Assembly (NCBI RefSeq): GCF_022842145.1
Contig: NZ_JALHQD010000010.1
Span: 115,623 to 179,622 of the forward strand
DNA: 64,000 nucleotides
Reading direction: 5' to 3'
DNA from: Tabrizicola sp.
GTDB lineage: Bacteria > Pseudomonadota > Alphaproteobacteria > Rhodobacterales > Rhodobacteraceae
In this document: one piece after another, positions 1 through 10,027 of the stretch
Layout of the letters: every line of letters starts with the position of its first letter
Numbering within the stretch: the first letter of the stretch is position 1
The notes under the pieces: model-generated
Databases searched by the model: none
The model's input: only the letters and a program-made list of their open reading frames with translations
Told to the model about the DNA's origin: nothing
Translations under genes and position numbers: made by a program

Positions 1-5
1 GCGGC

Positions 6-1427
6 ATGAGCGCTGACCCCGCCAAAAAGTTCGTCGGTTGCCAGATCAGCCCGATCAGCTTTGTCGACGAGGGCGTGGAAAGCGTTCTTGATACGTTACA
101 GACCCGCGCGGGCGTCAATGTGCTGATGTTGGGTACGGTGTCATGGCTTGGGCTGAAATCCGGGCGTTCCATCAGCCATGTGCTGGACGGCTGGCCGGAT
201 CATGGCGTGCCGGAGCCCTACCAGATGCGGGGTGGCGCCTACTTCGACCCGGACCCGCGCTACTACCGTGACACCTTCATGGCCGACTACCGGTCACGCG
301 ACCCCGAATTCGAAGGCAAGGACATCCTCAAGATGGTCATCCCCGCCGCTCATGCGCGGGGGATGAAGGTCTATGTCGAACTGATGGAGCCGTTCTTCAA
401 ATATGCCGGCCACGGCTCGGCGGCTGCGGTCGACATTCCGACCCTGCCGCAAGCGATGGAGGTAGACATCTTCGGCCGCCTTGGGGGCGAGCCATCAACA
501 TCGCACCCCGGCTATCGCGGCTGGATCCATTCGATGATCGAAGATCAGGTGCGCAACCACGACATTGACGGGTTCATGTGGTGCAACGAGCGTAACTCTC
601 CCCTCGACACGCTGATCCAGGGCGGCTGTCCCGGCGACTTTTCCGCCCCCTCGCGGCGCGAGGCCGAAGAACGTGGCGTAAACGCCGAAAGCTGCCGCCA
701 GGCGCTGCTGCGACTGTACGACTTTTGCCAAGAAGCGGCCGCGGGCAAGACTTTTGTCGACGGATCGCTCGTCACCTTCCTGCGGGTTCTGATGGACAAT
801 CCCGAAGCATTGGTGTGGGAGAAGTTCTGGTTAGAGCGGAACAAGGACCTCGACCGCGAGCTTTACGGTTTGGTCAAATGGTGCAAGCCGCAACTGCCTT
901 TTGGCCTTAACGTCTGGAACCGCAATCATTTCAACCTGATCCGCCGTGCGCAATGGCCCTGGGCCGAACAGACCCGCTACGCCGACTTCGTCAAGCCGAT
1001 CACCTATCAGCATCAGGCAGGTGAAGTCTGGGCCAAGGAATTGTCGTTCTTTCGCAAGACCATCCTGCGCGACTTCACCGGAGATGAGGCGACGCGTGGC
1101 CTGTTCCGCATCCTTGGCCTGAACGAAGCCCCGTTCGACCAACTCGTTGGCGCGGGTATGGACCCCGACACCTACGTGTTCGGTCAGTGCCAGGATGCGG
1201 TGCGGGGCGTTGACGGCAAGGCCAGCGTCTACATGGGCATCGGCGTCGACGCCCCGCGTTCCCGCCCCGATACCGCCAAAATGACGCGCGACATCGCCTA
1301 CCGGTCGGTCCATGCAACCTATCGGGCGGGCGGTCACGGCGTGGTGCTCGCGCCGAACTACACGTCGATGCGGCTGGATCATCTGGACGGGGTGGGCGAG
1401 GCGCTCGGCGAACTGGGGCTGAAATGA
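6..1427 (+). CDS. Putative TIM-barrel (glycosidase-like) protein, function unassigned
   Basis: A 473-residue soluble protein without a signal peptide. Alternating strand-like stretches (VNVLMLGTVSW near residue 40, MKVYVELMEPFF near 120, IDGFMWCNERNSP near 190, LPFGLNVWNRNHFN near 300) and conserved-looking acidic/Asn residues at strand ends resemble a beta/alpha barrel of the kind found in glycosidase-like hypothetical proteins. I cannot name a family with certainty. Its stop codon overlaps the start of the following amidohydrolase by 4 nt (ATGA), so the two are translationally coupled and probably act on the same compound, with the peptide-type ABC ATPases downstream supplying uptake. The start at position 6 lies at the window edge; a further upstream start is possible. 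Confidence 0.75.
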   Translation: MSADPAKKFVGCQISPISFVDEGVESVLDTLQTRAGVNVLMLGTVSWLGLKSGRSISHVLDGWPDHGVPEPYQMRGGAYFDPDPRYYRDTFMADYRSRDPEFEGKDILKMVIPAAHARGMKVYVELMEPFFKYAGHGSAAAVDIPTLPQAMEVDIFGRLGGEPSTSHPGYRGWIHSMIEDQVRNHDIDGFMWCNERNSPLDTLIQGGCPGDFSAPSRREAEERGVNAESCRQALLRLYDFCQEAAAGKTFVDGSLVTFLRVLMDNPEALVWEKFWLERNKDLDRELYGLVKWCKPQLPFGLNVWNRNHFNLIRRAQWPWAEQTRYADFVKPITYQHQAGEVWAKELSFFRKTILRDFTGDEATRGLFRILGLNEAPFDQLVGAGMDPDTYVFGQCQDAVRGVDGKASVYMGIGVDAPRSRPDTAKMTRDIAYRSVHATYRAGGHGVVLAPNYTSMRLDHLDGVGEALGELGLK

Positions 1428-2803
1428 GCTTCGACACACTGATACACGGGGGCATGCTGATGACCCCGGACGGCTTTCGGCCCGGGCAACTTGGGCTGTC
1501 GGCAGGTCGGATCGCGGCCATTCTGGCGCCGGGCGACACGGCTGAGGCCGGCCAGGTGATTGACGCGACCGGGCTACAAGTCCTGCCCGGATTGATCGAC
1601 ATACACTGTCATATCCGCTCGCCCGCCTACCCCAACCGCGGTTCGGTCGAAAGTGAGACGGCGGCTTGTGCAGCCGGCGGGATCACCAGCGTGTTCGAGA
1701 TGCCGATCACCGATCCCTGCTGCAACACGCCCGATCAGGTCGCGATGCGGCGCGCGCATTTCGCCCCGCGCGCACATGTCGATTTTGGCCTTTATGCCGC
1801 CCCGCTGACACTGACCGAGGCCGCAGTGGACGCGCTGGCGGACACCGGGATCATCGGCTTCAAGATCTTCACGACCCCTTCGCCAGAGGGCAGAGAACGG
1901 GAGTTCGCGGGCCTCGCCTGGCCCGACCCAGCGGACCAACTGCAGGCGCTGCGGCTGATCGCGCGCACCGGGCTTCCGGTCGTCGTGCACGCCGAGAATG
2001 CCGATCTTCTGGCCCGTGCGGCGCATGACGTGGAGGGCGACGATCCCGCGGACGCGCGCATTCACAACCGCGCCCGCCCACCAATGGCTGAAGCGGTGGC
2101 AGTGGCGATGCTTCTGACGATGAACATGGAAGCCCAGGCGCGGCTGCACATCGCGCACGTCACCTCGGCCGCGACCGTTGAGGTGCTGCGTCGCTTCGCC
2201 GGCACCAGCGACTTCACCGCCGAAACCTGCCCGCACTACTTGCTGTTTACCGAAACCGACGTCGCCCGCGTTGGAGTGGCCGCCAAGATCAACCCGCCGA
2301 TCCGGCACGCGGCGGACCGCGCGGCGCTTTGGCAGGCAATTGCAGATGGCGTTCTGGCGCATGTGACGACAGATCACGCGGCCTTTGCGCCAGCTGAAAA
2401 GGCCGCCCATACGGGCAATTTCCTGACCGCACCGCCCGGCCACCCCGGGCTTGAAACCATGCTGCCCGCCATGCTGGATGCCGTTCATGCAGGCAAGATC
2501 AGCCTGCAGCGGGCGGTATCGGTTCTTTCGACCAACGCTGCGGCACGCTTCGGCCTTCCCGACCGAGGCAGGCTTTCCAAGGGCTGCAAGGCAGATGTCG
2601 TTCTTGTTGATCTGGCAGCAAAGACGCAGATTACCAAAACCACTCTGCTGACCGCCGCCCGCAACCTTGCAGCGCTTACTGAGGGAGCGGTGTTTCACGG
2701 TGCCCTGCGTCGCACCCTCTTGGCTGGCGAAACCATCTGGCACGACGGCCTGACCGGCACAGCTGGCCAAGGCCGCTTCATAACTCCGAAAGGGCTGGCA
2801 TGA
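1424..2803 (+). CDS. Cyclic amidohydrolase (dihydroorotase/allantoinase/hydantoinase family)
   Basis: A 459-residue metal-dependent hydrolase of the amidohydrolase superfamily. Visible signatures: [11 protein letters not shown] (about residues 55-65, the HxH metal pair), GFKIFTT (about 145-151, the Lys that is normally carboxylated), HAEN (about 188), IAHVTSA (about 245, third metal His) and TTDHAAF (about 310, catalytic Asp). Family members open cyclic amides such as dihydroorotate, allantoin or hydantoins; here the context (an unassigned barrel protein upstream, peptide-type ABC ATPases downstream) argues for catabolism of an imported cyclic amide rather than pyrimidine synthesis. Overlaps both neighbours by 4 nt (ATGA), so it sits inside an operon that probably begins before the window. 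Confidence 0.85.
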   Translation: MSFDTLIHGGMLMTPDGFRPGQLGLSAGRIAAILAPGDTAEAGQVIDATGLQVLPGLIDIHCHIRSPAYPNRGSVESETAACAAGGITSVFEMPITDPCCNTPDQVAMRRAHFAPRAHVDFGLYAAPLTLTEAAVDALADTGIIGFKIFTTPSPEGREREFAGLAWPDPADQLQALRLIARTGLPVVVHAENADLLARAAHDVEGDDPADARIHNRARPPMAEAVAVAMLLTMNMEAQARLHIAHVTSAATVEVLRRFAGTSDFTAETCPHYLLFTETDVARVGVAAKINPPIRHAADRAALWQAIADGVLAHVTTDHAAFAPAEKAAHTGNFLTAPPGHPGLETMLPAMLDAVHAGKISLQRAVSVLSTNAAARFGLPDRGRLSKGCKADVVLVDLAAKTQITKTTLLTAARNLAALTEGAVFHGALRRTLLAGETIWHDGLTGTAGQGRFITPKGLA

Positions 2804-3816
2804 CCGATCCTGTACAACCGCTGCTGGAGGTTCGTGACCTACAAACCACTTTCCGTCTGGGGGGCACGTCGCGCATCAGGGCTGTTGATGGCGTAAGCTT
2901 TTCGGTGGCCCCGGGCGAGACCTTGGCCATCGTCGGGGAAAGCGGCTCTGGCAAGTCCGTCACCAGCCTGTCGATCATGCGCCTTCTGACCAAGGGCGTG
3001 GGCGAGATCACGCGCGGCGAGATCCTGCTGCGTGGCCGTGATCTGACCAAGCTGTCAGAACGCGAGATGCGCGCCGTGCGTGGCAAGGAAATCGGCATGA
3101 TTTTCCAAGAGCCGATGACCAGCCTGAACCCAGTGCATACGCTTGGTGCCCAGATCTCGGAAGTCGTCATGCGCCATGAGGGGTTGTCGACCGCCAAGGC
3201 CCATGCCCGCGCCATCGACATGCTGGCCCTTGTCGGGATTCCGGAACCGAAGAAACGCGCGGACAATTACCCGCATCAGATGTCGGGCGGCATGCGTCAG
3301 CGCGCGATGATCGCCATGGCCTTGGCCTGCCAGCCCCGGCTGTTGATCGCCGATGAGCCGACAACCGCGCTCGACGTGACGATCCAGGCACAAATTCTTG
3401 AGCTGATGAAGGATCTGCAGGCGCAGCTTGGAATGGCGATCATCTTCATCACGCATGATCTTGGAGTAGTTGCGGAAATGGCTGACCGGGTGGTGGTGAT
3501 GTACGCAAGCCAGGTTGTGGAATCCGCATCCGTCGTAGACATTTTTGAACGCCCGCGCATGCCCTACACCGCGGGCCTTCTGAAATCGATCCCGCGGCTG
3601 GGGTCAGCTGGCCAACATCGTCGGCTGGACACCATTCCCGGCCAGGTGCCAATGCTGGCGCGCCTGCCATCGGGCTGCCGGTTTCGCCCGCGCTGCGCCT
3701 ATGCGGTGCCCGCCTGCGCGCTGACCGAGCCCAGCTTGACCCGGGATACATCGGGCCGCGAGGTGCGATGCCTGCGGGCCGACGAACTGACACTCTCCGA
3801 AGGAATTCCGGCATGA
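2800..3816 (+). CDS. Oligopeptide/dipeptide-type ABC transporter ATP-binding protein (OppD/DppD-like)
   Basis: A 338-residue ATPase that energises a peptide/nickel-type importer at the cytoplasmic face of the inner membrane. It has Walker A GESGSGKS (about residues 47-54), a Q-loop in [11 protein letters not shown], the signature MSGGMRQR, Walker [15 protein letters not shown] and the switch His in ITHDLGV. The C-terminal Cys-rich tail ([14 protein letters not shown], near 290-305) is typical of OppD/OppF proteins and may bind an Fe-S cluster. It is coupled by 4-nt overlaps to the amidohydrolase before and the second ATPase after. The cognate binding protein and permeases are not in the window and would be expected to the left. 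Confidence 0.92.
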   Translation: MTDPVQPLLEVRDLQTTFRLGGTSRIRAVDGVSFSVAPGETLAIVGESGSGKSVTSLSIMRLLTKGVGEITRGEILLRGRDLTKLSEREMRAVRGKEIGMIFQEPMTSLNPVHTLGAQISEVVMRHEGLSTAKAHARAIDMLALVGIPEPKKRADNYPHQMSGGMRQRAMIAMALACQPRLLIADEPTTALDVTIQAQILELMKDLQAQLGMAIIFITHDLGVVAEMADRVVVMYASQVVESASVVDIFERPRMPYTAGLLKSIPRLGSAGQHRRLDTIPGQVPMLARLPSGCRFRPRCAYAVPACALTEPSLTRDTSGREVRCLRADELTLSEGIPA

Positions 3817-4775
3817 CCGCGCTTCTTGCCGTCAAGAATCTTAAGAAATACTTCCCCATAAAGGGTGGCGTGCTGAATCGCGTGGTCAACAACGTGAAGG
3901 CCGTCGATGGCATCAGCTTTGACGTGATGAAGGGTGAGGTCGTGGGTCTGGTCGGCGAAAGCGGGTCAGGCAAGACCACCGTCGGGCGCACCTTGCTTCG
4001 GCTGGAGGAGGCAACCGATGGGGCGGTGCTGTTCGACGGCACCGACATCATGGAGATCGGCAAGGACGAAATGCGCGCCTATCGCAAGCGAATGCAGATC
4101 ATCTTCCAGGACCCCTATGCCAGTCTGAACCCCCGCGAAAAGATCCGGACGGTGATCGGCCATGCGTTGGCCCTTCACAAGATCGGAACGTCCGCCGACC
4201 GCGAGGACCGCATCGTTGGCCTGCTGGAGCAGGTGGGCCTTTCGGCGGATTATCTTGACCGCTTTCCGCATGAATTCTCAGGCGGGCAACGACAACGGAT
4301 CGGGATTGCGCGGGCTTTGGCCGTCAACCCCGACTTCGTGGTTGCCGATGAGCCGGTCTCGGCGCTTGACGTGTCCATTCAGGCGCAGGTCATAAATCTG
4401 CTGGACGACCTGCGATCCGAATTCAACCTGACAATGCTGTTCATTGCCCATGACCTGGCCGTGGTGGAACATATCTGCGACCGAGTGATCGTGATGTATC
4501 TTGGGCGCATCATGGAAATTGCGCCGGCCACGGCCTTGTACAACAGCCCGGCGCATCCCTACACAAGGGCACTGTTGTCGGCGGTTCCAATCCCCAGACC
4601 AGGACACAAACGCAACCGGGTGCTTCTGACCGGCGACATCCCCAGCCCAATAAACCCTCCGTCAGGCTGTGTTTTTCGCACGCGCTGCCCCCAAGCGGTT
4701 GCAGAGTGCGCAATGGTCGTCCCCGATCTGAGGGAAGTTGCACCAGGACAGTTCAGCGCCTGCATCATGAACTGA
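3813..4775 (+). CDS. Oligopeptide/dipeptide-type ABC transporter ATP-binding protein (OppF/DppF-like)
   Basis: A 320-residue partner ATPase to the preceding OppD-like protein. Walker A is GESGSGKT, the Q-loop region [11 protein letters not shown] is the classical OppF form, the signature is FSGGQRQR, Walker B is [14 protein letters not shown], and the Cys tail reads [15 protein letters not shown] chose the ATG at 3813 because it overlaps the preceding stop as ATGA and begins [14 protein letters not shown]; an earlier in-frame start at 3768 would add 15 residues lying inside oppD. OppD and OppF normally form a heterodimer. It is the last gene of this operon; the next gene starts about 400 nt away behind its own promoter. 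Confidence 0.92.
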   Translation: MTALLAVKNLKKYFPIKGGVLNRVVNNVKAVDGISFDVMKGEVVGLVGESGSGKTTVGRTLLRLEEATDGAVLFDGTDIMEIGKDEMRAYRKRMQIIFQDPYASLNPREKIRTVIGHALALHKIGTSADREDRIVGLLEQVGLSADYLDRFPHEFSGGQRQRIGIARALAVNPDFVVADEPVSALDVSIQAQVINLLDDLRSEFNLTMLFIAHDLAVVEHICDRVIVMYLGRIMEIAPATALYNSPAHPYTRALLSAVPIPRPGHKRNRVLLTGDIPSPINPPSGCVFRTRCPQAVAECAMVVPDLREVAPGQFSACIMN

Positions 4776-5104
4776 TCGGTGTCTGAAGATACGGTTCTGC
4801 TCATCCGGCCAAGGCCGCTTCATCCGATGCCCCGCGACATCCATAGTGTCCACTATCGATTGGTGGACACTCTCCTGCACTGCGGGAGAGTGGTCAGACC
4901 GGACGAGCATGGACGCCCCTCGGAAGCGGGATATTGTGCACAGTCGAGCATGTGATCGGGTACAGTCCTGTGTCGGACTGCCTAAGCCTCGGTAAGTCGA
5001 GCTTCATTGGTCTGTAGCTGATTGCCCATGCAGGAAGACGACAAAGCCTTGGCGGCACATATTCGCCGATAAACGGCGGCTTCCCTGAAAGCCATGTTTG
5101 CTGC
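4776..5104. other. Intergenic stretch between oppF-like gene and the copper ATPase
   Basis: About 330 nt with no convincing gene. It holds two overlapping inverted repeats (4845-4892, listed separately) that may end the upstream operon. The remainder shows no recognised element; the CueR-like promoter begins at its right edge. Confidence 0.6.
4845..4892. repeat. Two overlapping inverted repeats (alternative hairpins)
   Basis: AGTGTCCAC at 4845-4853 pairs perfectly with GTGGACACT at 4863-4871 (9-nt loop). CACTCTCC at 4868-4875 pairs with GGAGAGTG at 4885-4892 (9-nt loop). The two hairpins share bases 4868-4871, so they cannot both be fully formed. No U-run follows, so a simple intrinsic terminator is not obvious. 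Could be a transcript end structure, a protein-binding dyad or a mobile-element scar. Confidence 0.6.
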
Positions 5105-5135
5105 TTGACCTTGCCAGCGTTGGAAGGCGCACAGT
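5105..5135 (+). promoter_or_regulatory. CueR/MerR-type copper-responsive promoter
   Basis: TTGACC at 5105-5110 (-35) is followed by a 19-bp spacer and CACAGT at 5130-5135 (weak -10). Within the spacer lie CCTT at 5109-5112 and AAGG at 5124-5127, separated by 11 nt, the same half-site spacing as I recall for CueR sites upstream of enterobacterial copA. Over-long 19-bp spacers are the hallmark of MerR-family activators, which untwist the promoter when metal is bound. The promoter lies 40 nt before the ATPase start. No cueR gene is present in the window. Confidence 0.7.
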
Positions 5136-5174
5136 CAAGGTCCGTTTTCGACCGCGCAGCAAAAGGAGACCGCC

Positions 5175-7541
5175 ATGTCTACCGCTGATCCGCACGCAGG
5201 CCACGTCCACCCTGACGCACGCAAGCCCGATGATCACGGGTCCCCCGGACCGGGTCCGAAGGCGGTCGATCCTGTCTGCGGCATGACGGTGTCCGTCCTT
5301 CCCGACACACGGACCGAACGCTTCGGCGGCGACGATTTCCATTTCTGTTCGGATAAATGCCAGACAAGGTTCCGGGCCGATCCCTGGTTTTACGCCTCGG
5401 GGCGCGCCGCTGGGCGGAAGATGACCGGGGCGGCCAAAGTTCAGTACACCTGCCCGATGCATCCCGAGATCATCCGCGATGCGCCGGGGAGCTGCCCGAT
5501 CTGCGGGATGGCACTGGAGCCGATGCTGCCCTCTGATGAGCCCAGCCATGAGTTGACCGACTTCACCCGCCGGATGTGGATTTCCGCGGCGGTCGCGGTT
5601 CCGCTGGTCGTGCTGACGATGGGCGAACTGGTGGCTCTGCCGGTACGGGACTGGATCGGACATCAGACAGCCAGCTATCTGGAGTTTGCGCTGGCGACCC
5701 CGATCATTCTCTGGGCGGCCTTGCCGTTTTTCAGGCGCGGATGGGACTCGCTGGTGAACCGGTCGCCAAACATGTGGACCTTGATCAGCCTCGGTGTGGC
5801 GGCCGCGTATCTCTATTCATTGGTTGCGACCTTCCTGCCCGGCGTGTTCCCCGAGGTTTACCGGATGGGTCACGGTGTCGGCACCTATTACGAGGCCGCC
5901 GTGGTGATCGTGGCCCTGGTCTTTGTGGGTCAGGTGCTGGAGTTGCGGGCGCGCGAACGCACCGGGGACGCAATCCGCGCCCTTCTGGACCTGGCGCCGA
6001 AGACCGCGCGACGCATCCTGCCCGACGGGACGGAATATGATGCACCACTGGAAAACATCATGGCGGGCGATCGGCTGCGCCTCCGTCCGGGCGATGCTGT
6101 TCCGGTCGACGGAACGGTGGTCGAGGGCCGCTCGTCTTTGGACGAAAGCATGCTGACCGGTGAATCCATGCCGGTCGAAAAGGGGCCGGGCGATGCGGTG
6201 ACCGGGGCCACGATCAACAAGAACGGCTCGCTGGTGATCGAGGCGGGGAAGGTCGGCGCGGATACGGTGCTCGCGCAGATCGTGGCCATGGTGTCAAACG
6301 CGCGGCGATCCCGCGCGCCCATTCAGGGGTTGGCGGACCGGGTCTCGGCGGTGTTCGTGCCGACGGTGGTTGCCATTGCCGTCATCGCCTTCGGCGTCTG
6401 GCTGACCTACGGCCCGGAACCCGCGCTGGTCTTTGCCATCGCGTCGGCAGTATCGGTCCTGATCATCGCATGCCCCTGCGCGCTTGGGCTGGCGACGCCG
6501 ATTTCCATCACCACGGCGGCAGGGCGCGGGGCGCAGGCCGGAGTTCTGATCAAGGACGCCGAGGCGCTGGAACGCATGGCGTCGGTGGATACGCTGATCG
6601 TCGACAAGACCGGCACGCTGACCATGGGCAAACCTCGACTGACCGACACGATGACCCTTTCAGACTTACCCCAGCTTGACCTGCTGTCCTATGCCGCCGC
6701 GCTGGAGCGCGGCTCGGAACACCCGCTGGCCGAGGCCATCGTCGAGGGTTCCGAGCCGCTGGGCGCCGCGCGTCAGAACGTCACGGACTTTGCAGCCGTC
6801 ACGGGCAAAGGTGTGCGTGGCAAGGTCGCAAACCGGGCGGTGGCGCTTGGCAATGCCGCGATGATGCGGGAGATGGGGCTGGACACCACGGCGGCAGAGG
6901 ACAAGGCCGACACTCTCCGCGCCGAAGGTAAAACCGCGATGTTCATCGCAGTTGATGGGGCGCTGGTCGGCATCGTGGCGGTAGCAGACCCGATCAAGGA
7001 AACCACCGCGCAAGCGATCAGGGAACTTCACGCTCAGGGCCTGCGCGTCATCATGGCGACAGGCGACAACGAACGCACTGCGCAGGCCGTGGCGGGAAAA
7101 CTGGGGATCGACGAGGTACGCGCCGGAATTCTGCCCGAGGCCAAGAAGGACCTGATCGACCAGTTGCGCCGGGCGGGCCACAAGATCGCCATGGCGGGCG
7201 ATGGGGTGAACGATGCACCGGCCCTGGCCGCCGCCGATGTCGGGATCGCCATGGGCACGGGCGCGGATGTCGCGGTGGAAAGTGCCGGCATCACGCTTCT
7301 CGGTGGGGACCTGATGGGGATCGTGCGGGCGCGCAAACTGGCCCGCGCCACCCTGCGCAACATCAAGCAGAACCTGTTCTTCGCTTTTGCATACAACGCG
7401 CTTGGCGTTCCGATCGCGGCAGGGCTGCTTTACCCCGCCACCGGGATGTTGCTGTCGCCGATGATAGCTGCGGCGGCGATGAGCCTGTCTTCCGTTTCGG
7501 TGATCACCAATGCGTTGCGGCTGCGGCGGGTCGAATTGTGA
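5175..7541 (+). CDS. copA: Cu+/Ag+ exporting P1B-type ATPase with N-terminal YHS and HMBD metal-binding domains
   Basis: A 788-residue inner-membrane heavy-metal pump. The N-terminus is His-rich, then carries a YHS domain (VDPVCGMTV at 31-39, FCSDKC near 58-62) and a heavy-metal-binding domain (YTCPMHPEI at 91-99, CPICGM near 107-112) instead of the usual HMA domains. Catalytic features: CPC transmembrane metal site at 433-435, phosphorylated Asp477 in DKTGTLT, TGE loop near 327, GDGVNDAP hinge at 675-682. CPC supports Cu+/Ag+ specificity. The start at 5175 has an AGGAG ribosome site and follows a CueR-like promoter, so copper induction is likely. It stands alone: no chaperone, cueR or multicopper oxidase nearby. 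Confidence 0.93.
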   Translation: MSTADPHAGHVHPDARKPDDHGSPGPGPKAVDPVCGMTVSVLPDTRTERFGGDDFHFCSDKCQTRFRADPWFYASGRAAGRKMTGAAKVQYTCPMHPEIIRDAPGSCPICGMALEPMLPSDEPSHELTDFTRRMWISAAVAVPLVVLTMGELVALPVRDWIGHQTASYLEFALATPIILWAALPFFRRGWDSLVNRSPNMWTLISLGVAAAYLYSLVATFLPGVFPEVYRMGHGVGTYYEAAVVIVALVFVGQVLELRARERTGDAIRALLDLAPKTARRILPDGTEYDAPLENIMAGDRLRLRPGDAVPVDGTVVEGRSSLDESMLTGESMPVEKGPGDAVTGATINKNGSLVIEAGKVGADTVLAQIVAMVSNARRSRAPIQGLADRVSAVFVPTVVAIAVIAFGVWLTYGPEPALVFAIASAVSVLIIACPCALGLATPISITTAAGRGAQAGVLIKDAEALERMASVDTLIVDKTGTLTMGKPRLTDTMTLSDLPQLDLLSYAAALERGSEHPLAEAIVEGSEPLGAARQNVTDFAAVTGKGVRGKVANRAVALGNAAMMREMGLDTTAAEDKADTLRAEGKTAMFIAVDGALVGIVAVADPIKETTAQAIRELHAQGLRVIMATGDNERTAQAVAGKLGIDEVRAGILPEAKKDLIDQLRRAGHKIAMAGDGVNDAPALAAADVGIAMGTGADVAVESAGITLLGGDLMGIVRARKLARATLRNIKQNLFFAFAYNALGVPIAAGLLYPATGMLLSPMIAAAAMSLSSVSVITNALRLRRVEL

Positions 7542-7619
7542 AAGGCAAGCCGAATGGCAAAGGACTTTGGGCCATGCCCTCCCGACGCGAAAAGCTAAAT
7601 TCGGACGCCCGCCTGCCGC

Positions 7620-8648
7620 TCAGATGCTTTCGGGAGTGTAGATGTCGAACAGGAATGTGACCCGATGGGCCCCGCCTTCGCGCCCGGTGGACTTGGTCTT
7701 CACGAGGGTGGAAATCGTTTCACTGGCAAAGCGCTCCATCGGGTGTGAGATCAGCATGGACAGCGTGCCGTCGATCAGAGCGGCTCGGGTCGCATCGAAG
7801 AGTTCGTAGCCGACCGCGACAAAATCCGCGCGTCTTGGAAGGGCACGCAGGGCGGCGATTGCGCCAGTGACGCCACCGCCCGAGATGAAAAGACCGCACA
7901 GGTCCGGATGGTCGGTCAGAAGCTTCTCGACATGTTCCCGCGCCACGACGGCAGATTCGTAGGTCGGCAGCGGCTCCAGCAGCGTGAAGTCCGTGTTGTG
8001 TTCGCGGAAATATGACCGAAACCCGCTTTCGTTCATCTCCTGGTTCCGCAAGCGGTGACTGCCCACCAAAATTCCAATCTTGCCGGGCGTGCGGACCATC
8101 CGGTTGAACGCCCAGGCCGCGGTGCGCCCGACCTTCCAGTTGTCCAGCCCGACGAAGCTGACATTGCCCTTGGCCGACAGCGGGCCGATCAATGACGTGA
8201 CCGGCACGCCCCGCTCCAGCACCGTGTCGATCGCATCGGCCACGAAATGATGCTGTGGGGCCACAATGGCCATCGACTCGCAGCGCTCGCCCAGCGAGAC
8301 GATGTGGGCTGCGACCTTCTCGGGCGTGAGGTCTTCCAGAAATTCGAGGATCAGTTCGATGCGGCCGCCCTGCCAGTTTTCGGCCGCGTCCGCTATGGCC
8401 TCGCCTAGGATGCGATAGAAGGTCCTCTCCTTCCGCTGCAACAGCACGCCCAGGCGATGCGTGGTCTGCGTGGAGCGCACGGCATGCTCGATGGTGCGAA
8501 GTCCGTAAAAGCCGATCTGCTCTGCGGCCGACAGCACACGCGCCAGGGTTGGGGGGCGGACGGAATCGGGGTCGTTCAAGGCCCGGTTCACCGTTGAGAT
8601 GGAAACGCCCGCCGCTTCTGCAAGGTCGGGAATAGTCGGTCGTTTCAC
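7620..8648 (-). CDS. LacI-family transcriptional regulator of the divergent sugar/inositol-like operon
   Basis: A 342-residue repressor. The N-terminal HTH reads IPDLAEAAGVSISTVNRALND (split: recognition helix around residues 5-25), followed by the hinge and a periplasmic-binding-protein-like effector domain (VGLDNWKVGRTAAWAF about 170-185, NESGFRSYF about 210). It faces away from the ABC transporter operon starting at 8974, sharing a 325-nt control region, so it most likely represses that operon and itself. It is clearly related over its whole length to the second LacI regulator at 17008-18033 (shared GLDNW-VGRTAAWA and NESGFRSY blocks), which brackets the same catabolic cluster. The ligand is unknown; a polyol or inositol derivative is an inference. 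Confidence 0.9.
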   Translation of the reverse strand: MKRPTIPDLAEAAGVSISTVNRALNDPDSVRPPTLARVLSAAEQIGFYGLRTIEHAVRSTQTTHRLGVLLQRKERTFYRILGEAIADAAENWQGGRIELILEFLEDLTPEKVAAHIVSLGERCESMAIVAPQHHFVADAIDTVLERGVPVTSLIGPLSAKGNVSFVGLDNWKVGRTAAWAFNRMVRTPGKIGILVGSHRLRNQEMNESGFRSYFREHNTDFTLLEPLPTYESAVVAREHVEKLLTDHPDLCGLFISGGGVTGAIAALRALPRRADFVAVGYELFDATRAALIDGTLSMLISHPMERFASETISTLVKTKSTGREGGAHRVTFLFDIYTPESI

Positions 8649-8973
8649 TTCAAATTTCCCCGTCCCTGAGTCGCGAACCTCTCAATTCCATCCATCCGGC
8701 TAAAGCCATGACATCATTTGGAATGAAATTCCGATGCATAATAGATCGCCGTTGATTTCAAACATGTCAACGCTGCATGAGAAAAGAGTTGTTCGCGTTC
8801 ACCTAGAAATCTGCCGACAACACTGGGGGAGGCCCAAAGCACGATTGTCAGACCGTATCCACCGCCGTGGCGGGGGGCCTGTCGGTTTGTGCCGCGGCAG
8901 ATCCAGGGGGCCAACAGGCTCGATCCAAGTCGGGCCGCGGGTTTGCGGCCGTATCAAAACGGGAGGAAAGACA
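8649..8973. promoter_or_regulatory. Divergent control region between lacI-type gene and sugar ABC operon
   Basis: A 325-nt gene-free region that must hold both promoters. A dyad GGAAT-GAA-ATTCC lies at 8720-8732, about 70 nt upstream of the regulator start and 240 nt upstream of the transporter; it is a candidate LacI-family operator. The octamer GGAATGAA from this dyad recurs (inverted) near 16932, upstream of the paralogous regulator. A GGAGG ribosome site at 8962-8966 fixes the start of the binding protein at 8974. Confidence 0.5.
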
Positions 8974-9933
8974 ATGACGTTCACCAAGACCCTCGCTGCA
9001 GGGATGACGGCGGCGCTGATGGCGTCTGGTGCCTACGCACAAGACATCGCCGTGATCGTGGGCTCGGCCCAGGACGGCTTCTGGAACATGGTCAAGAAGG
9101 GCGTCGACGACGCAACCCTGATGGTCGAAGCCAATGGCGGCACCGTCAACTTCATGCAGACCCCGAACTACGACAACTTCGGTCCCGACCTGGCCGCCCT
9201 GATCGAGCAGGCTGTGGCTCAGGGTGCCGAAGGCATCGCGATCCCGAACTGGCTGCCGGAGTCGGAAACCCCGGCGCTGAAGGCGGCACGTGATGCGGGC
9301 GTGGTAATCATGTCCTTCAACGCGGGACAGGAGCATATGGGCGAGTATGACGCGCTGAACTACTTCGGTTCGGACGAATACATCGCCGGCGTCGAGGGCG
9401 GGAAATACCTGGCATTCAAGGGTGCCAAGAAGATCCTCTGCCACATCCAGAACCCCGGTGCCGTGAACCTGGAAACCCGCTGCAAGGGCGTGGAAGATGG
9501 CGCCAAGGAAGCCGGTGCCGCGACCTACATCCTGCGCGTTCCGGCGAACCTTGATCAGGACATGGTTGGCACCTCGGAAGCGATCAAGTCTGAGCTGATC
9601 GCCGATCCGTCGATCGACGCCGTGATCACCTTGGCCGCCTGGGCCTCGGACGCCGCTGCAAGCGCGATCGATCAGCAGGGCGCCACCGGCAAGATCCAGC
9701 TTGGCACCTTCGACATGTCGGCCGCCGTGCTGGAGCGCATCGCCGCTGGCACCCAGACCTTCGCCATCGACCAGCAGCCCTACCTGCAGGGCTTCCTGTC
9801 GACCTCGATGCTGTTTGCCAACCTGAAGTTCGGCACCGCCATCGCGACGAAGCCCGTGCTGACCGGCCCGGCCATCGTGGACGCGACCAACGTTGCCGCC
9901 GCCGTCGAAGGCGTGAAGCTCGGCGCACGCTGA
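8974..9933 (+). CDS. CUT2-type sugar ABC transporter substrate-binding protein
   Basis: A 319-residue periplasmic binding protein of the ribose/xylose/inositol (peripla_BP_4) type. The start at 8974 follows GGAGG by 7 nt and gives a clear Sec signal peptide (MTFTKTLAAGMTAALMASGAYA, cut near AYA-QD); upstream in-frame codons lack a signal sequence. The mature protein begins DIAVIVGSAQDGFW, has EGIAIPNW in the first lobe and LGTFDMS in the second. First gene of an eight-gene catabolic operon with permease, ATPase, two dehydrogenases and two isomerases, so the ligand is probably a polyol, inositol or rare sugar. Likely controlled by the divergent LacI regulator. Confidence 0.92.
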   Translation: MTFTKTLAAGMTAALMASGAYAQDIAVIVGSAQDGFWNMVKKGVDDATLMVEANGGTVNFMQTPNYDNFGPDLAALIEQAVAQGAEGIAIPNWLPESETPALKAARDAGVVIMSFNAGQEHMGEYDALNYFGSDEYIAGVEGGKYLAFKGAKKILCHIQNPGAVNLETRCKGVEDGAKEAGAATYILRVPANLDQDMVGTSEAIKSELIADPSIDAVITLAAWASDAAASAIDQQGATGKIQLGTFDMSAAVLERIAAGTQTFAIDQQPYLQGFLSTSMLFANLKFGTAIATKPVLTGPAIVDATNVAAAVEGVKLGAR

Positions 9934-10027
9934 GCGCAGACCTGACCCCGGACCCGGCCAGAGATGGCCGGGTCCAAGCCGGTCCGACCCGGGCCTGGCA
10001 GACGGCCGCAGCGGAGGAGAACGCCGA

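Noticed and set aside
831..1439. Long minus-strand open frame antisense to the first gene
   Set aside because: High-GC codon bias opens antisense frames; the plus-strand frame has coupled start and coherent protein sequence.
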